DNA from: Clostridiales bacterium
Lineage (GTDB): Bacteria > Bacillota > Clostridia > Lachnospirales > Lachnospiraceae
Reading direction: 5' to 3'
Length of the DNA: 64,000 nucleotides
Assembly (NCBI GenBank): GCA_015655075.1
Contig: JAATFT010000055.1
Location: 1-64,000, forward strand
Part shown: in pieces, positions 9,225 to 19,159 of the stretch
Layout: each line of letters opens with the position of its first letter
Position numbering within the stretch: position 1 is the first letter of the stretch
Position numbers and translations under genes: made by a program
Notes under the pieces: model-generated
Told to the model about the DNA's origin: nothing
Database searches by the model: none
The model's input: only the letters and a program-made list of their open reading frames with translations

Positions 9225-9240
9225 GAGGTGAGAAAATATC

Positions 9241-10092
9241 ATGTATAGTTCATTAAAAAGTAAGAATCCATCTGTTTATTATTTCTTACAGGTTCTTTTA
9301 TATACCACGCTGCTTGCTGGTTCATTGATAATGCTGCTACCTTTCGCATGGATGCTTTCCTCCTCTTTTAAAGCTCAGAAGGATGTATTTAATTTCCCCA
9401 TTGAATGGATACCAGGAGAAATTCATCCTGAAAACTATAAGACAATATGGACACAGATTCCATTAGTCCGGTATTTCTCAAATACAATAAAATTAACTGC
9501 AATCATTACCGTCATTCAGCTGCTGACTTCAAGTTTTGCAGCCTATGCCTTTGCTAAATTAGAGTTTAAAGGAAGAAACCAGCTGTTTTTACTCTACATT
9601 ATGACAATTGCCATACCGTGGCAGGTATATATGGTTCCCCAGTATATTATGATGAGTAAATTTGGATTAACGAATTCCCATTTGGGATTAATACTGATGC
9701 ATACCTTTACTGCGTTTGGTGTATTCCTGATTCGGCAATTCTATATGGGTATTCCGAATGACTTGCTGGAAGCAGCCAGAATCGATGGGTTATCCGAATA
9801 TGGAATATGGGCAAAGATTATGCTGCCCTTATCGAAACCGGCCATTGCAACTCTTTGCATTACCTCTTTCGTGAATGAATGGAACGACTTTATGGGACCG
9901 TTAATTTACTTGTCGGATGACAAGCTTAAAACCCTGCAGTTAGGTTTAAGATTATTTATAGGACAGTTCTCTGCTGATTATCAGTTAATTATGGCAGCCT
10001 CTATTATATCCCTGATACCGGTATTTATTATGTTTATAAGTGTACAAAAATATTTCGTAGAGGGGGTCGCGACCACGGGTATGAAAGGTTAA
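9241..10092 (+). CDS. Sugar ABC transporter permease, MalG/UgpE type
   Basis: 283 residues, about six membrane helices, with the EAA loop LLEAARIDGLSEYGIWAKIMLP near residue 180 and the family-typical C-terminus FVEGVATTGMKG. Its ATG follows AGGAGG. Last gene of the operon starting at 6827; a hairpin terminator follows at 10127-10160. Confidence 0.88.
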   Translation: MYSSLKSKNPSVYYFLQVLLYTTLLAGSLIMLLPFAWMLSSSFKAQKDVFNFPIEWIPGEIHPENYKTIWTQIPLVRYFSNTIKLTAIITVIQLLTSSFAAYAFAKLEFKGRNQLFLLYIMTIAIPWQVYMVPQYIMMSKFGLTNSHLGLILMHTFTAFGVFLIRQFYMGIPNDLLEAARIDGLSEYGIWAKIMLPLSKPAIATLCITSFVNEWNDFMGPLIYLSDDKLKTLQLGLRLFIGQFSADYQLIMAASIISLIPVFIMFISVQKYFVEGVATTGMKG

Positions 10093-10126
10093 AACAGACT
10101 TTTTAGAAGAAAGGGCATTAAGGATG

Positions 10127-10160
10127 CAGCCTGAAGGATTTTATATCATCCTTTAGGCTG
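10127..10160 (+). terminator. Hairpin terminator after the first transporter operon
   Basis: CAGCCTGAAGGAT pairs with ATCCTTTAGGCTG around an 8-base loop. Transcription from both sides converges on this spacer, so it may act in both directions. Confidence 0.65.
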
Positions 10161-10256
10161 TTATCAATTATACTGTCAGTCCGCATAAATCGTTGAGGTT
10201 ATCAGTGCCTATCAGAATTGCATTACAAAACACTTTATTGGGATTGTTTATCATCT

Positions 10257-11108
10257 TTAACCCTTGATACCTGTTGAAGCAATTCCCTCCACCAGGTATT
10301 TCTGCATGGTCAGAAATATTACAAAGATAGGGAACAATGACAGCGTCGCCATAGCAAACATAGCGCCCCAGTCAGAGCCTGCCGTGGGATCTGCAAACAT
10401 TTTAAGCGCATAGCTTACCGGATATGTTAAAGGATCGCTTAAATAGATCAGCGCCGAAAGGAAATCATCCCATCTCCACATAAAGGAAAAAATGGCGCTT
10501 GTAACCAACGACGGCTTTATGAGGGGCAGTATAATTTTGATAAAGATTTTGTAAACGCTGCATCCATCCATATTGGCCGCCTCGTCTAAATCCATGGGAA
10601 TTCCTTTGATGAATTGAATATTTAAGAATATAAAAAATCCCTGGCCTAAAAACTGGGGCACAATAATGGGCAGATAGGTTCCCACCCATCCTAAACGATT
10701 AAACAGGATATATTGCGGTATCATAATTACCTGGAACGGAAGCATCATTGCCAACAGCATACAGGAAAACCACAGACTTTTCAGTTTAAAATCACATCTT
10801 GCAAAGCCGTAAGCCACAACGGCAGAGGAAGCAACCGCGCCGATGGTTGAAATACCCGCTATAATAAAGGAATTCCTAAAGAATATTCCAAAGGAGTACC
10901 CGCCGAAACCCTTCCAACCCGTGATATAATTTTTCAGGGTAAATTTTTCAGGAAACAGATTCTGCGCCGTTTTTAAAATCTCATTTGTGTCCTTGAAAGA
11001 GCTTAGAGCCATCCAGAGTACCGGATATATCATGACAAAGGCAAACAGAAATGTAAACACATGATAAATTACTTTTGTTACCCTTCTTTTTAAAACATAA
11101 TCATTCAT
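10257..11108 (-). CDS. Sugar ABC transporter permease, MalG type (second module)
   Basis: 283 residues from ATG 11108, chosen because GGAGAGG lies eight bases upstream; the in-frame GTG at 11117 overlaps that ribosome site. Six hydrophobic helices, the EAA loop LDEAANMDGCSVYKIFIKI, and the C-terminus YLVEGIASTGIKG. The preceding permease gene ends at 11114, so translation is closely coupled. Works with the permease at 11114-12043 and the lipoprotein at 12070-13404. Confidence 0.88.
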   Translation of the reverse strand: MNDYVLKRRVTKVIYHVFTFLFAFVMIYPVLWMALSSFKDTNEILKTAQNLFPEKFTLKNYITGWKGFGGYSFGIFFRNSFIIAGISTIGAVASSAVVAYGFARCDFKLKSLWFSCMLLAMMLPFQVIMIPQYILFNRLGWVGTYLPIIVPQFLGQGFFIFLNIQFIKGIPMDLDEAANMDGCSVYKIFIKIILPLIKPSLVTSAIFSFMWRWDDFLSALIYLSDPLTYPVSYALKMFADPTAGSDWGAMFAMATLSLFPIFVIFLTMQKYLVEGIASTGIKG

Positions 11109-11113
11109 AGATT

Positions 11114-12043
11114 TCACCTCTCCGCTTCATAATATACCCATCTCTTTTGTGACTTAAATAATATAAAAGTAATGAGACCTACAAACATCACCATAACCCA
11201 TGCCATGGCGCAGCCGTACCCCAATTTGCCGTAGGCAAAGGAATTCTGATACATGTACACGGTATAGAAAAGAGTAGAATCCCTGGGCGCTCCCTGAGTG
11301 ATGATATAGCTTTGGGTAAAAGCCATAAATCCGTTGATGATCTGATTAATCAGGTTGAAAAAGATGGTCGGTGTAAGCATTGGCAGCGTGATTTTTATAA
11401 AACGGTGTATTCCGTTTGCTCCGTCTACCTTTGCCGATTCATACAAGCTTACCGGAATCTGCTTCAGGCCGGATAAAAAGATCAGCATGGAGGAGCCGAA
11501 CTGCCACACCGCTAAAATAATCAAAGTCCAGATTGCCGTATCCGTACGTCCCAGCCAGGCAATCGTACTGGGAATCCCTGTTGACTGGAGCATTGCATTA
11601 ATTACGCCGTTACTGGCAAACATCCGTTTCCATAAAATTGCCACCGCCACACTTGAGCCTATGATGGAAGGCAAATAATATACCGCGCGATAGAATCCGG
11701 ACAGCTTTGTGGATTTTACCAAAAGCATGGCAACGATCAGCGCCATTATTAATCTAAGGGGAACGGAAAACACGACGTAATATAGAGTTGCTCCAAAGGA
11801 TTTCCAAAACGTAGCATCACTTGTAAACATTGTTATATAATTTTGAAGACCGATAAATGACGGCGTCTTTAAAATATTAAATCGCGTAAATGAAAATCCG
11901 AACGAAACAAGCATGGGCAGAATAATGAAACCGAAAAAGCCTATCAGGAAGGGCAGGATAAATACATATCCTGCGACTTCCTTTCTGTTCATAATCTGGC
12001 CAATTGTTCTTTTTCGTTTCGGAGACATGCTATTTTTTTTCAA
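11114..12043 (-). CDS. Sugar ABC transporter permease, MalF type (second module)
   Basis: 309 residues from a TTG at 12043 preceded by GGAG. An in-frame TTG at 12058 has no ribosome site and would give 314 residues; an ATG at codon 6 of the chosen frame is another option. Six hydrophobic helices and the EAA loop LYESAKVDGANGIHRFIKITLP. It lies between the binding-protein and MalG-type genes in the order usual for carbohydrate CUT1 systems. No ATPase gene is linked. Confidence 0.85.
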   Translation of the reverse strand: MKKNSMSPKRKRTIGQIMNRKEVAGYVFILPFLIGFFGFIILPMLVSFGFSFTRFNILKTPSFIGLQNYITMFTSDATFWKSFGATLYYVVFSVPLRLIMALIVAMLLVKSTKLSGFYRAVYYLPSIIGSSVAVAILWKRMFASNGVINAMLQSTGIPSTIAWLGRTDTAIWTLIILAVWQFGSSMLIFLSGLKQIPVSLYESAKVDGANGIHRFIKITLPMLTPTIFFNLINQIINGFMAFTQSYIITQGAPRDSTLFYTVYMYQNSFAYGKLGYGCAMAWVMVMFVGLITFILFKSQKRWVYYEAER

Positions 12044-12069
12044 TGATTTTATCTCCAATCTGTAAAAGT

Positions 12070-13404
12070 CTACTTGGCTGCTTCCTCCAAAATCTCTTTG
12101 GAGCCTGTGACATATTGATTTGCCGCATCTTCCGCATTAATTTCGCCGTAACGGAGGGTCTCCACCAGCTTTTTGCCTAATTCTTCCACCTCGCTGAAAC
12201 CGGATGGACTGGGAGGGTCAATGGGTTCCGCAATCTCTGTTACCTTGGCAATGAAATCAAATACCTGGGCCGTTACATTGTCGACCTTACTCTTTACAAA
12301 GTCCGCAATCTCCGTATTAATGGGAATTCCGCGTTCTCCCATTAAAATTTCATTGGCTTCCTCGCTGTTTGTGAACCAGTCGATGAATTTTGCCGCCGCT
12401 TCCTTATTTTCGGAAGTCTCCGCTATGGAGAAAAACATACTTGGCTTTAAATATTCCGGCTGTGTTGTCGCATCGGCCGTAGTTGGCCACATACAGATTC
12501 CGAGATCTCTTCCGGCAGTGGACGAAACACTGATAAACTGATTGGAGAAGCTAAGATCATTCCAGGTAGACTGATCGATAATCGGTTTGGTTTCAACAAT
12601 CTCAGGATCTTTTTCCACCAGTAAATTTGCCGGGATGCAGAAATCTGTGTCTGAAAATTTTGCAATACTGTTAAAATATAACAGGCTTGAGTCCAGTGTT
12701 CCTTTTGCCAGTTCGTCAAATAAATAGGAGCCGGTTGTTCTTGCGAGATACTGTATATAATTAATGCCGCCGTCAAAGTAGGTCTGGACGCCGGTCTTTT
12801 CATAAATGGTCTGTCCGATTTCATATAATTCGTCGATAGTTGGCTGTTCCGGTATGGTAACACCGGCTTTTTCCACGATTTCTTTGTCGTATGCCATCAT
12901 AGGTGCGTTGCTGCCCAGGCTTAGGGCATATACCGAACCGTCAATTTTACCGCTGTCTAAAATGCTTTCCGGGATATTGGTTGTATCAATGGTTCCGTCC
13001 TTGATAAACGGAGTCAGGTCAGCCAGCTGTCCGCTCTCCTGAAATTGGTTAATATAAGCGTAGTCCTGCTGCATAATATCAGGGAGATTTCCGCCTGCCG
13101 CCATTGTGGAAACCTTATCCCAATATCCCGACCAATCCGTAAATTCTGTTTTAATTGTTACATTGGAATTGTTCTTCATGTAAAGTTCCACTGCTTTTTG
13201 TGTCAGATCGTTTCGTGTCTGGTTACCCCACCAAACCAGACTTAAAGTTACTTCTTCGTCTCCGGCTGCCTCTTTCTCTCCGGAAGAATTGCCTTCCGTG
13301 GTTTGTGTATTGGCAGCAGGTGATGCTTTTTTAGTGCTGCACCCTGCCAATAACCCGATAACCATTGCAGTCATAATAAGTAATGATAAAATCTTTTTTT
13401 TCAT
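12070..13404 (-). CDS. Sugar ABC transporter substrate-binding lipoprotein (second module)
   Basis: 444 residues. The ATG follows AAGGAGG. Lipoprotein signal MKKKILSLL... ends at lipobox LAGC (C22), followed by an acidic, low-complexity linker and a family 1 solute-binding fold. It is divergent from the YesM/YesN pair at 13575-16931, the arrangement of B. subtilis yesMNOPQ. The substrate is probably an uronate-containing oligosaccharide, because a GH105 remnant follows the response regulator gene; this is inference. Confidence 0.87.
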   Translation of the reverse strand: MKKKILSLLIMTAMVIGLLAGCSTKKASPAANTQTTEGNSSGEKEAAGDEEVTLSLVWWGNQTRNDLTQKAVELYMKNNSNVTIKTEFTDWSGYWDKVSTMAAGGNLPDIMQQDYAYINQFQESGQLADLTPFIKDGTIDTTNIPESILDSGKIDGSVYALSLGSNAPMMAYDKEIVEKAGVTIPEQPTIDELYEIGQTIYEKTGVQTYFDGGINYIQYLARTTGSYLFDELAKGTLDSSLLYFNSIAKFSDTDFCIPANLLVEKDPEIVETKPIIDQSTWNDLSFSNQFISVSSTAGRDLGICMWPTTADATTQPEYLKPSMFFSIAETSENKEAAAKFIDWFTNSEEANEILMGERGIPINTEIADFVKSKVDNVTAQVFDFIAKVTEIAEPIDPPSPSGFSEVEELGKKLVETLRYGEINAEDAANQYVTGSKEILEEAAK

Positions 13405-13433
13405 TTTAATACCTCCTTTTAATTGGTAATGTA

Positions 13434-13462
13434 ATCATACCTACATAGTGCACAAAAGTAAA
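13434..13462 (-). promoter_or_regulatory. Promoter for the second transporter operon
   Basis: On the minus strand, -35 TTTACT (13462-13457), 17-bp spacer, -10 TATGAT (13439-13434), about 30 bases upstream of the ATG. On the plus strand a TATAAT at 13547-13552 probably serves the divergent kinase gene, with no clear -35. Confidence 0.5.
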
Positions 13463-13574
13463 TTAAAAAAATGGCTTTTTATAGGTTAAAAAAACGTCTT
13501 TGTGAATATTTTGCAGAAAACGCTTTATTTTATTTGGCTACTTTTATATAATTTGCCATAAGGAGGTGGTACAA

Positions 13575-15323
13575 TTGGGTTATGTAAAAAAAACGTTCAA
13601 CTACTATGCCAATCTGCCGTTAAAGAAAAAAATAACTGTGATTGTTTATACTTCTTTCCTTTTCCTTGGTATTGTTTTTCTGATTAATCTGCATAAGCTG
13701 ACGACTTATTATGACCGGGATATGTATCAGACCAACGCACAGCTATTGGATAATATAATATCAAATATAGAATCGGAAATGTCTACAATTTCCAACATGT
13801 CAGATTATATCATCGCTGACAATGTGATACAGGATAGCCTTACCCGGCTGTTTAATTTTTCCAACTATGATAAATCGGCATCCTACAGAAGGGATGCATA
13901 TGAAGCCCTTTATACCTATATGTTCTTAAATGATTACATCAGGTCCATTACCATTGTAATAGATGACACTGTTATTACAATGGGGGATTCTCTGGAAGAA
14001 TCCGAGCTTGATTTTGACACAATAAATAAACAGGCGGCCGATGCCAATGGAGGTCCCGTATGGATTTCAGATAAGACGACGAATTATTCCTGCTTTTGTG
14101 TCCGGCAAATCAGGCAGAAAAAATATTTAAATCTCAGAGAGCTGGGTATTTTATATGTGAAGGTGGATTTGGACAAGATTATTGCCGATGCTCTTAAAAA
14201 GGCAGGCTATACGCCGGACATCACGGAATTTATCCTGTTTCATGAGGGGGATCAGATTTATCCGGAAAAGGACGTTTATGAACAAAATAAGATTCGCGAA
14301 AGCAATTCGCCGGAAAGCTATCAAATTGAAAGTATTGACGGAAAAAAGAAATTTATCATATTTGGCAATATGAATTATGTTCCGTGGAATTATTACTATT
14401 TCAGGAATTATAACCAAATATTTTACCAGGCCACCCAGGCAAAATATTCAGCTGTATTATTAACGGCCGTTTTTTTACTTATTTCCATTCTGTTTACCAA
14501 TATTATATTGAAAAATATCTTTAAACATTTGGATTACTTAATTTATAAGATGAAGGAATTTGGCGGCGAGCCTGTCCTTCCCACTGTAAAAAAATATGAC
14601 TATCAGGGCCGGCAGGATGAGATCGGACGTCTTCACCGCACTTTTGACGAAATGACGAAAAAGGTGAAAGCATTGCGGGATGAAAACTATGACAAGCAGC
14701 TTTTGTTAAAGGATGCCACTATAAAAATACTGGAGCAGCAAATAAATCCCCACTTTTTGTATAATACCCTGGATACGATCAATTGCATGGCCCAAATGGA
14801 GGGAAATGAAGATATTTCCACTATGGTTTTATCTCTTGGGAATTTATTTCGGGCATCCATTATGCAGCAAAAGGAATTGATACCATTAAAAGAGGAGCTT
14901 GAATTTTTAAACAGTTATATCCAGATTCAAAAAATACGGTTTAAGGAACGGTTACAATTTACAATTGACATTCCCGAGAAGTATAATACCATACTTGTCC
15001 CCAAATTAAGCATACAGCCCCTGGTGGAAAATGCATTAAAGCATTCTATGGAGTATAGCTTTGAACCTTGTGAAATATCTCTTATGCTAAATGAGAAAGA
15101 TGACTGTTACCAGTTAAGGCTTGCCAATACCGGTTCTCATTTTGAAGCCGATTTGCTGGAAAAAATACGGCAAAACACATTAAAGCCCGTGGGAAACGGC
15201 GTTGGTTTAATAAATATTGATTCCCGTCTGCGTTTAATATTTGGCGAGGAATACGGGCTGTCATTTTTTAATCAGGACAATATGGCAATTGTATTATTAG
15301 AGATACCAAAGGGTGTTATGTGA
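13575..15323 (+). CDS. YesM-type sensor histidine kinase (second module)
   Basis: 582 residues from TTG 13575, eight bases after AGGAGG (13561-13566); the longer GTG start overlaps that ribosome site. Membrane helices at about 20-38 and 292-312 enclose an extracellular sensor region. HAMP follows, then H393 in INPHFLYN, the N-box PLVENALKH and a degenerate G-box (NGVGLIN). It would phosphorylate the response regulator 93 bases downstream. A divergent binding-protein operon suggests the transporter genes as targets. Confidence 0.88.
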   Translation: MGYVKKTFNYYANLPLKKKITVIVYTSFLFLGIVFLINLHKLTTYYDRDMYQTNAQLLDNIISNIESEMSTISNMSDYIIADNVIQDSLTRLFNFSNYDKSASYRRDAYEALYTYMFLNDYIRSITIVIDDTVITMGDSLEESELDFDTINKQAADANGGPVWISDKTTNYSCFCVRQIRQKKYLNLRELGILYVKVDLDKIIADALKKAGYTPDITEFILFHEGDQIYPEKDVYEQNKIRESNSPESYQIESIDGKKKFIIFGNMNYVPWNYYYFRNYNQIFYQATQAKYSAVLLTAVFLLISILFTNIILKNIFKHLDYLIYKMKEFGGEPVLPTVKKYDYQGRQDEIGRLHRTFDEMTKKVKALRDENYDKQLLLKDATIKILEQQINPHFLYNTLDTINCMAQMEGNEDISTMVLSLGNLFRASIMQQKELIPLKEELEFLNSYIQIQKIRFKERLQFTIDIPEKYNTILVPKLSIQPLVENALKHSMEYSFEPCEISLMLNEKDDCYQLRLANTGSHFEADLLEKIRQNTLKPVGNGVGLINIDSRLRLIFGEEYGLSFFNQDNMAIVLLEIPKGVM

Positions 15324-15416
15324 AACGACAGAAATAATCGGCGCATACAACGTCAATACAAATATTTTTGAGGCTGCATATAAAAACGCAACGGGTTAAA
15401 GAAAGGGAGTTATAAT

Positions 15417-16931
15417 ATGTTATTAAGACTGATTATTGTAGATGATGAAGATACGATCCGCAATGCTATTTCTCAAATGATTGATTATAACGCGTTGGGA
15501 TATGAACTCGTCGGGACTGCCAGAAACGGCATGGAAGCCCTTGATTTTATATTTGATGATTTTACTGATGTGATTATAACTGATTTGAAAATGCCGGTTT
15601 TAAGCGGGCTTGAGCTTATTGAACGGGTTTCCCGCCTGGATGCTGACATCGATTATATTATTTTATCCGGCTACGGTGAATTTGAATTTGCCAAGCAGGC
15701 TATGAAATACGGGGTACAAAATTATTTATTAAAGCCGACCAATAAGCAGGAATTAATTAACGCACTGAATGAAATACGCAGAAAACGGGAATTAAAAAGG
15801 GAAAAAGAACATTTCCAGCAGAAACAGATTTTAAACAGCGTGCGCTTTCTGATGGAACAATGCTTTTTAATGGAAGCTCTTGAAGAAAATCAGGATTTTA
15901 TGAATTGCTACAACAAGTATGAACCGCTGCTGGCTTTTCCGGATAACTGTCTCCATGTCTGTATCTGTTCCTTTGTGGAAGATACTTTTCTGAATGATTT
16001 TTTAAAAGATTTCCGTAATATTTTGTCCCAGGAGAAGCTTTCCCTGTTTTTTTCCGTTATTTCTGTTAAAAATAGTGTTCTGCTTATTTTTCCTATTGAT
16101 TCTCTTACCGTCCAGGATAAATTCCGTGTAAAACTTGAGGCTCTGGAATACAAATCCCAAACAGTGTCTTTTGTGGCTAATTTTCTTCATTTTAACAGCA
16201 GTGCGGAATTATTTGAAACGATAATAAAGAAAATTTCCAGATATAGCCAGGTCCTTCTGATTGACGAGAATGGCAAGAGGTATGAAATTCTTAACAACCT
16301 GGTATCACCCCGGAAAATCAGGGAGCTTAGAGATGAGATATTAAATTCTCCCACTCTTGAGGAGGTAAACGAGCATATCAGTTCTGCATTTTCCTCAATA
16401 AAACAGCCGGAATCTGCAAAAAACTTAGCCGTCGCTTTATTTCTCCGGCTGGATACCGCACAAAGTGAAGACGCCATTGATATTGCAAGTGATTTTTTCA
16501 GAAAGCTGTATTCTTGTAATACCATTGAAGCCATTCAGGAGTTATTACAGGGCATTACAATAAAAAATCTCCTTCAGGAGCGTACTGGAATAAAGAATAA
16601 ATCCACAATCGTCACTTTAAAAACCTACGTTAAGATGCATTACAATGCAGAGTATCTCTCTTTGAAATGGCTTGCCGAAAATTATTTGTTTATCAGCGTC
16701 GGCTATTTGAGCAAACAATTTGTGAAAGAGGAGGGCATGCGTTTTTCCGAATATCTCAACGGGATTCGGATGGAGGAAGCAAAAAAATTACTTTCCCTCT
16801 ACTCTTTTGATAATATAAAAAATATTGCCAGACAGGTTGGATTCGGAAACAATCCCCATTACTTCAGCCAGGTATTCAAACGTTATACAGGATATACTCC
16901 CAGAGAATATCTTGAAAATAAAGAAAAATGA
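15417..16931 (+). CDS. YesN-type response regulator with AraC-family domain (second module)
   Basis: 504 residues. Receiver domain with D9-D10 and phospho-acceptor D56 in ITDLKMP, variable linker, and two AraC helix-turn-helix units at about 400-500 (ending VFKRYTGYTPREYLENKEK). The ATG follows AAAGGGAG. Cognate to the kinase at 13575-15323; likely activator of the divergent operon 13404-10257 and formerly of the GH105 gene behind it. Confidence 0.88.
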   Translation: MLLRLIIVDDEDTIRNAISQMIDYNALGYELVGTARNGMEALDFIFDDFTDVIITDLKMPVLSGLELIERVSRLDADIDYIILSGYGEFEFAKQAMKYGVQNYLLKPTNKQELINALNEIRRKRELKREKEHFQQKQILNSVRFLMEQCFLMEALEENQDFMNCYNKYEPLLAFPDNCLHVCICSFVEDTFLNDFLKDFRNILSQEKLSLFFSVISVKNSVLLIFPIDSLTVQDKFRVKLEALEYKSQTVSFVANFLHFNSSAELFETIIKKISRYSQVLLIDENGKRYEILNNLVSPRKIRELRDEILNSPTLEEVNEHISSAFSSIKQPESAKNLAVALFLRLDTAQSEDAIDIASDFFRKLYSCNTIEAIQELLQGITIKNLLQERTGIKNKSTIVTLKTYVKMHYNAEYLSLKWLAENYLFISVGYLSKQFVKEEGMRFSEYLNGIRMEEAKKLLSLYSFDNIKNIARQVGFGNNPHYFSQVFKRYTGYTPREYLENKEK

Positions 16932-16946
16932 AAGGATAAGAAAGAA

Positions 16947-17700
16947 ATGCCAAAGGAATTGCTCTTAAAAAAAATCAATCTTATTGTAGAAAAATTAATG
17001 AATTTGGGAGGCGCCGATTATGACAGGGACAAGTCCCTGGCGGAAAGCAACATTAAATCCGGGTTCATTGCCCGTGATTTTGGAATTGAAGAATGGGACT
17101 GGCCCCAGGGTGTCGGTTTATATGGCCTTAATAAGCTCCGGCAGTTTTATGGTCAGACGGCCTATTTGGATTTTTTCAAGAACGGGCCTCCTGGCTTATG
17201 AAAGAACTCCCTAAAACCAGGGAAAACGGCTTTGAGCATGTTACCAGTGCCATCGGCAACCGGAATGCCGCACGCCATGAGGGGCAGCTGTGGATTGATA
17301 CGTTGTTTATGGCCGTACTGTTTTTAAATAAAATGGGACACAAATATAACCGGAAGGATTGGATAGCAGAATCCATCCATCAGGTACTTTTACATATTAA
17401 ATACCTGTATGATAAGAAGACGGGACTATTTTATCATGGCTGGACCTTTGTGGAAAACAACAATTTCGGTGAAATATTCTGGTGCCGGGGAAACTCCTGG
17501 TTTACCTTTGGTATTGTTGATTTTATCGAGGCCTTTCACGGACACATGGAGGAGGGTTTAAAGACGGCACAGTATTAAATGTATCCGCCGGAACCGGAAT
17601 AGGAATGAACGCCAGACATTATAAAGACATAATGATTGCCCCTATGGCTTATGGGCAGTCTTTGGCTCTGGTGGCGCTTTGTGAAGCTTTGGAGGCTTAA
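16947..17700 (+). pseudogene. Broken GH105 unsaturated glycuronyl hydrolase
   Basis: Three fragments in different frames: 16947-17201 (...DFGIEEWDWPQGVGLYGL...), 17198-17578 (...RHEGQLWIDTLFMAVLFLNK... and FGEIFWCRGNSWFTFGIVDF) and 17558-17700 (DGTVLNVSAGTGIGMN and IAPMAYGQSLALVALCEALE). These are recognisable GH105 (YteR/YesR) motifs. Together they give about 250 residues where an intact enzyme has about 370, so there are at least two frameshifts and probably an internal deletion. The intact gene would have removed the unsaturated uronate left by a polysaccharide lyase. Its place behind YesM/YesN matches yesR in B. subtilis. Confidence 0.8.
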
Positions 17701-17768
17701 GAATAAGGATTTTATCAGGAAAAACAGGTCTGTTAGATCAATTAGAAATAAATTTATTCAAGTGTTAT

Positions 17769-17796
17769 TTGTATATTATAATTTATATGTTATAAT
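17769..17796 (+). promoter_or_regulatory. Probable promoter for the ZIP transporter gene
   Basis: -35 TTGTAT (17769-17774), 16-bp spacer, -10 TATAAT (17791-17796), about 70 bases ahead of the TTG start. Confidence 0.45.
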
Positions 17797-17865
17797 GATA
17801 GCGGAAGTTAAGGTTTATTTCTTAACAGTTAGTTTACTTAAGAATTTTTACGGAGGTTAAAAAAT

Positions 17866-18648
17866 TTGAATCACAATATAATAATCGGATTACTAATTCC
17901 TTTTGCAGGTACTACATTAGGAGCGGGTATGGCTTTATTAATGAAAAAAGACATGAGCTCTATTTTACAAAAAGCATTACTTGGTTTTGCCTCGGGAGTT
18001 ATGATAGCTGCATCGGTGTGGTCACTTATTTTACCCTCCATTGAAATGGCGCAAAAGCAGGGAATTATTTCATGGGTGCCTGCAGCGGTGGGATTTATGT
18101 TTGGAATTCTGTTTTTACTTATTTTAGACAGCATAATTCCTCATATACATCTGGATAAGGATAAACCGGAAGGGTTACATTCGGATTTAAGGAAACCGAC
18201 TATGTTGGTTTTAGCCGTTACGCTTCACAATATTCCCGAAGGGATGGCTGTAGGAGTAGTATTTGCAGGTTTACTTACGGAAAACACTTTAATTTCGTCC
18301 ACCGGAGCATTTGCCTTATCTATTGGTATTGCTATTCAAAATTTCCCTGAAGGTGCTATTATTTCTATGCCGCTTAAGGGAGAAGGTGTATCAAAGGCAA
18401 AATCTTTTCTGTATGGGACATTATCCGGAATTGTAGAACCCATCGCTGCGATTATAACGTTATTGCTTACGGGGATAATAGTACCGGCCCTTCCCTATTT
18501 ATTATCTTTTGCTGCAGGCGCCATGATCTATGTCGTGGTTGAAGAATTAATTCCGGAAGCTCAGGCAGGAAAACACTCCGATATAGGTACAATTGGCGTG
18601 GCAATCGGATTTGTCCTGATGATGGTTTTAGACGTGGCATTAGGGTAA
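17866..18648 (+). CDS. ZIP-family divalent metal transporter
   Basis: 260 residues starting at TTG, eight bases after GGAGGT. Eight hydrophobic helices. The two metal-site motifs HNIPEGMAVG (near residue 120) and NFPEGAIIS (near 160) are intact, with the first His retained and Asn in its usual place in the second. ZIP proteins of this ZupT-like type import zinc, iron or manganese into the cytoplasm. The gene stands alone with its own promoter; no metal-responsive riboswitch or repressor gene is visible next to it. Confidence 0.88.
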   Translation: MNHNIIIGLLIPFAGTTLGAGMALLMKKDMSSILQKALLGFASGVMIAASVWSLILPSIEMAQKQGIISWVPAAVGFMFGILFLLILDSIIPHIHLDKDKPEGLHSDLRKPTMLVLAVTLHNIPEGMAVGVVFAGLLTENTLISSTGAFALSIGIAIQNFPEGAIISMPLKGEGVSKAKSFLYGTLSGIVEPIAAIITLLLTGIIVPALPYLLSFAAGAMIYVVVEELIPEAQAGKHSDIGTIGVAIGFVLMMVLDVALG

Positions 18649-18715
18649 AAACCACCAAATTTAGATAACTAATATCCTTTCAAGAGAGGCATATTTTAAA
18701 ATAAGGGATTGATGC

Positions 18716-18783
18716 AGGAACTAAAATTACGTATCGACATATATTTTGTAATTTTACCGTTCATGATGCAGCAGTTCCTTTTT
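18716..18783 (+). terminator. Bulged hairpin with T-tract after the ZIP gene
   Basis: AGGAACT pairs with AGTTCCT and the adjacent AAAATTAC with GTAATTTT. The 3' strand carries a 17-base bulge between the two helices; TTTTT follows. The remaining sequence to 19159 has no gene. Confidence 0.45.
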
Positions 18784-18920
18784 AAGGAGAAAATATTTCC
18801 GTGTTAAAAAATGTTTTTTATTTTACAAAGATATTTCTTAGGGCGTGTCTGAAAACTGCTTTAACAATCAATTGATTCAAAATGGGTGAATATTATAAAA
18901 AAATTAATGATTTTTATTCA

Positions 18921-18948
18921 AAAACATCACTTTATCCAGATGTTTTTT
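18921..18948 (+). terminator. Second hairpin with T-tract
   Basis: AAAACATC pairs with GATGTTTT around a 10-base loop and runs into TTTT. It may end transcription before the unknown gene at 19160. The rest of 18649-19159 is AT-rich and without an ORF; a stretch near 18841 weakly resembles a family A end. Confidence 0.45.
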
Positions 18949-19159
18949 ACTTTTACATACAATTTCTAAAGGTATTTTTTACATTTAAACCAGTAATTTT
19001 GAAATAAACACCAGAATACAGCAATAAAATCGTCAAAATTTTATATTTTTTAACAATTTTTTTATTTTAAATTAATTATACTGGACAGATTGCAAATTGA
19101 GGTATATTATATGAATAATTCAAATAATAGAAGGTTGAGAAGCTATGAGGAGCTATAAT

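Noticed and set aside
17636-17860. 74-codon plus-strand ORF with Trp-rich start
   Set aside because: Its first part overlaps the GH105 C-terminus in another frame and the rest covers the ZIP promoter; no ribosome site.
17701-17865. Metal riboswitch before the ZIP gene
   Set aside because: No conserved riboswitch core could be recognised; only a promoter and ribosome site are visible.
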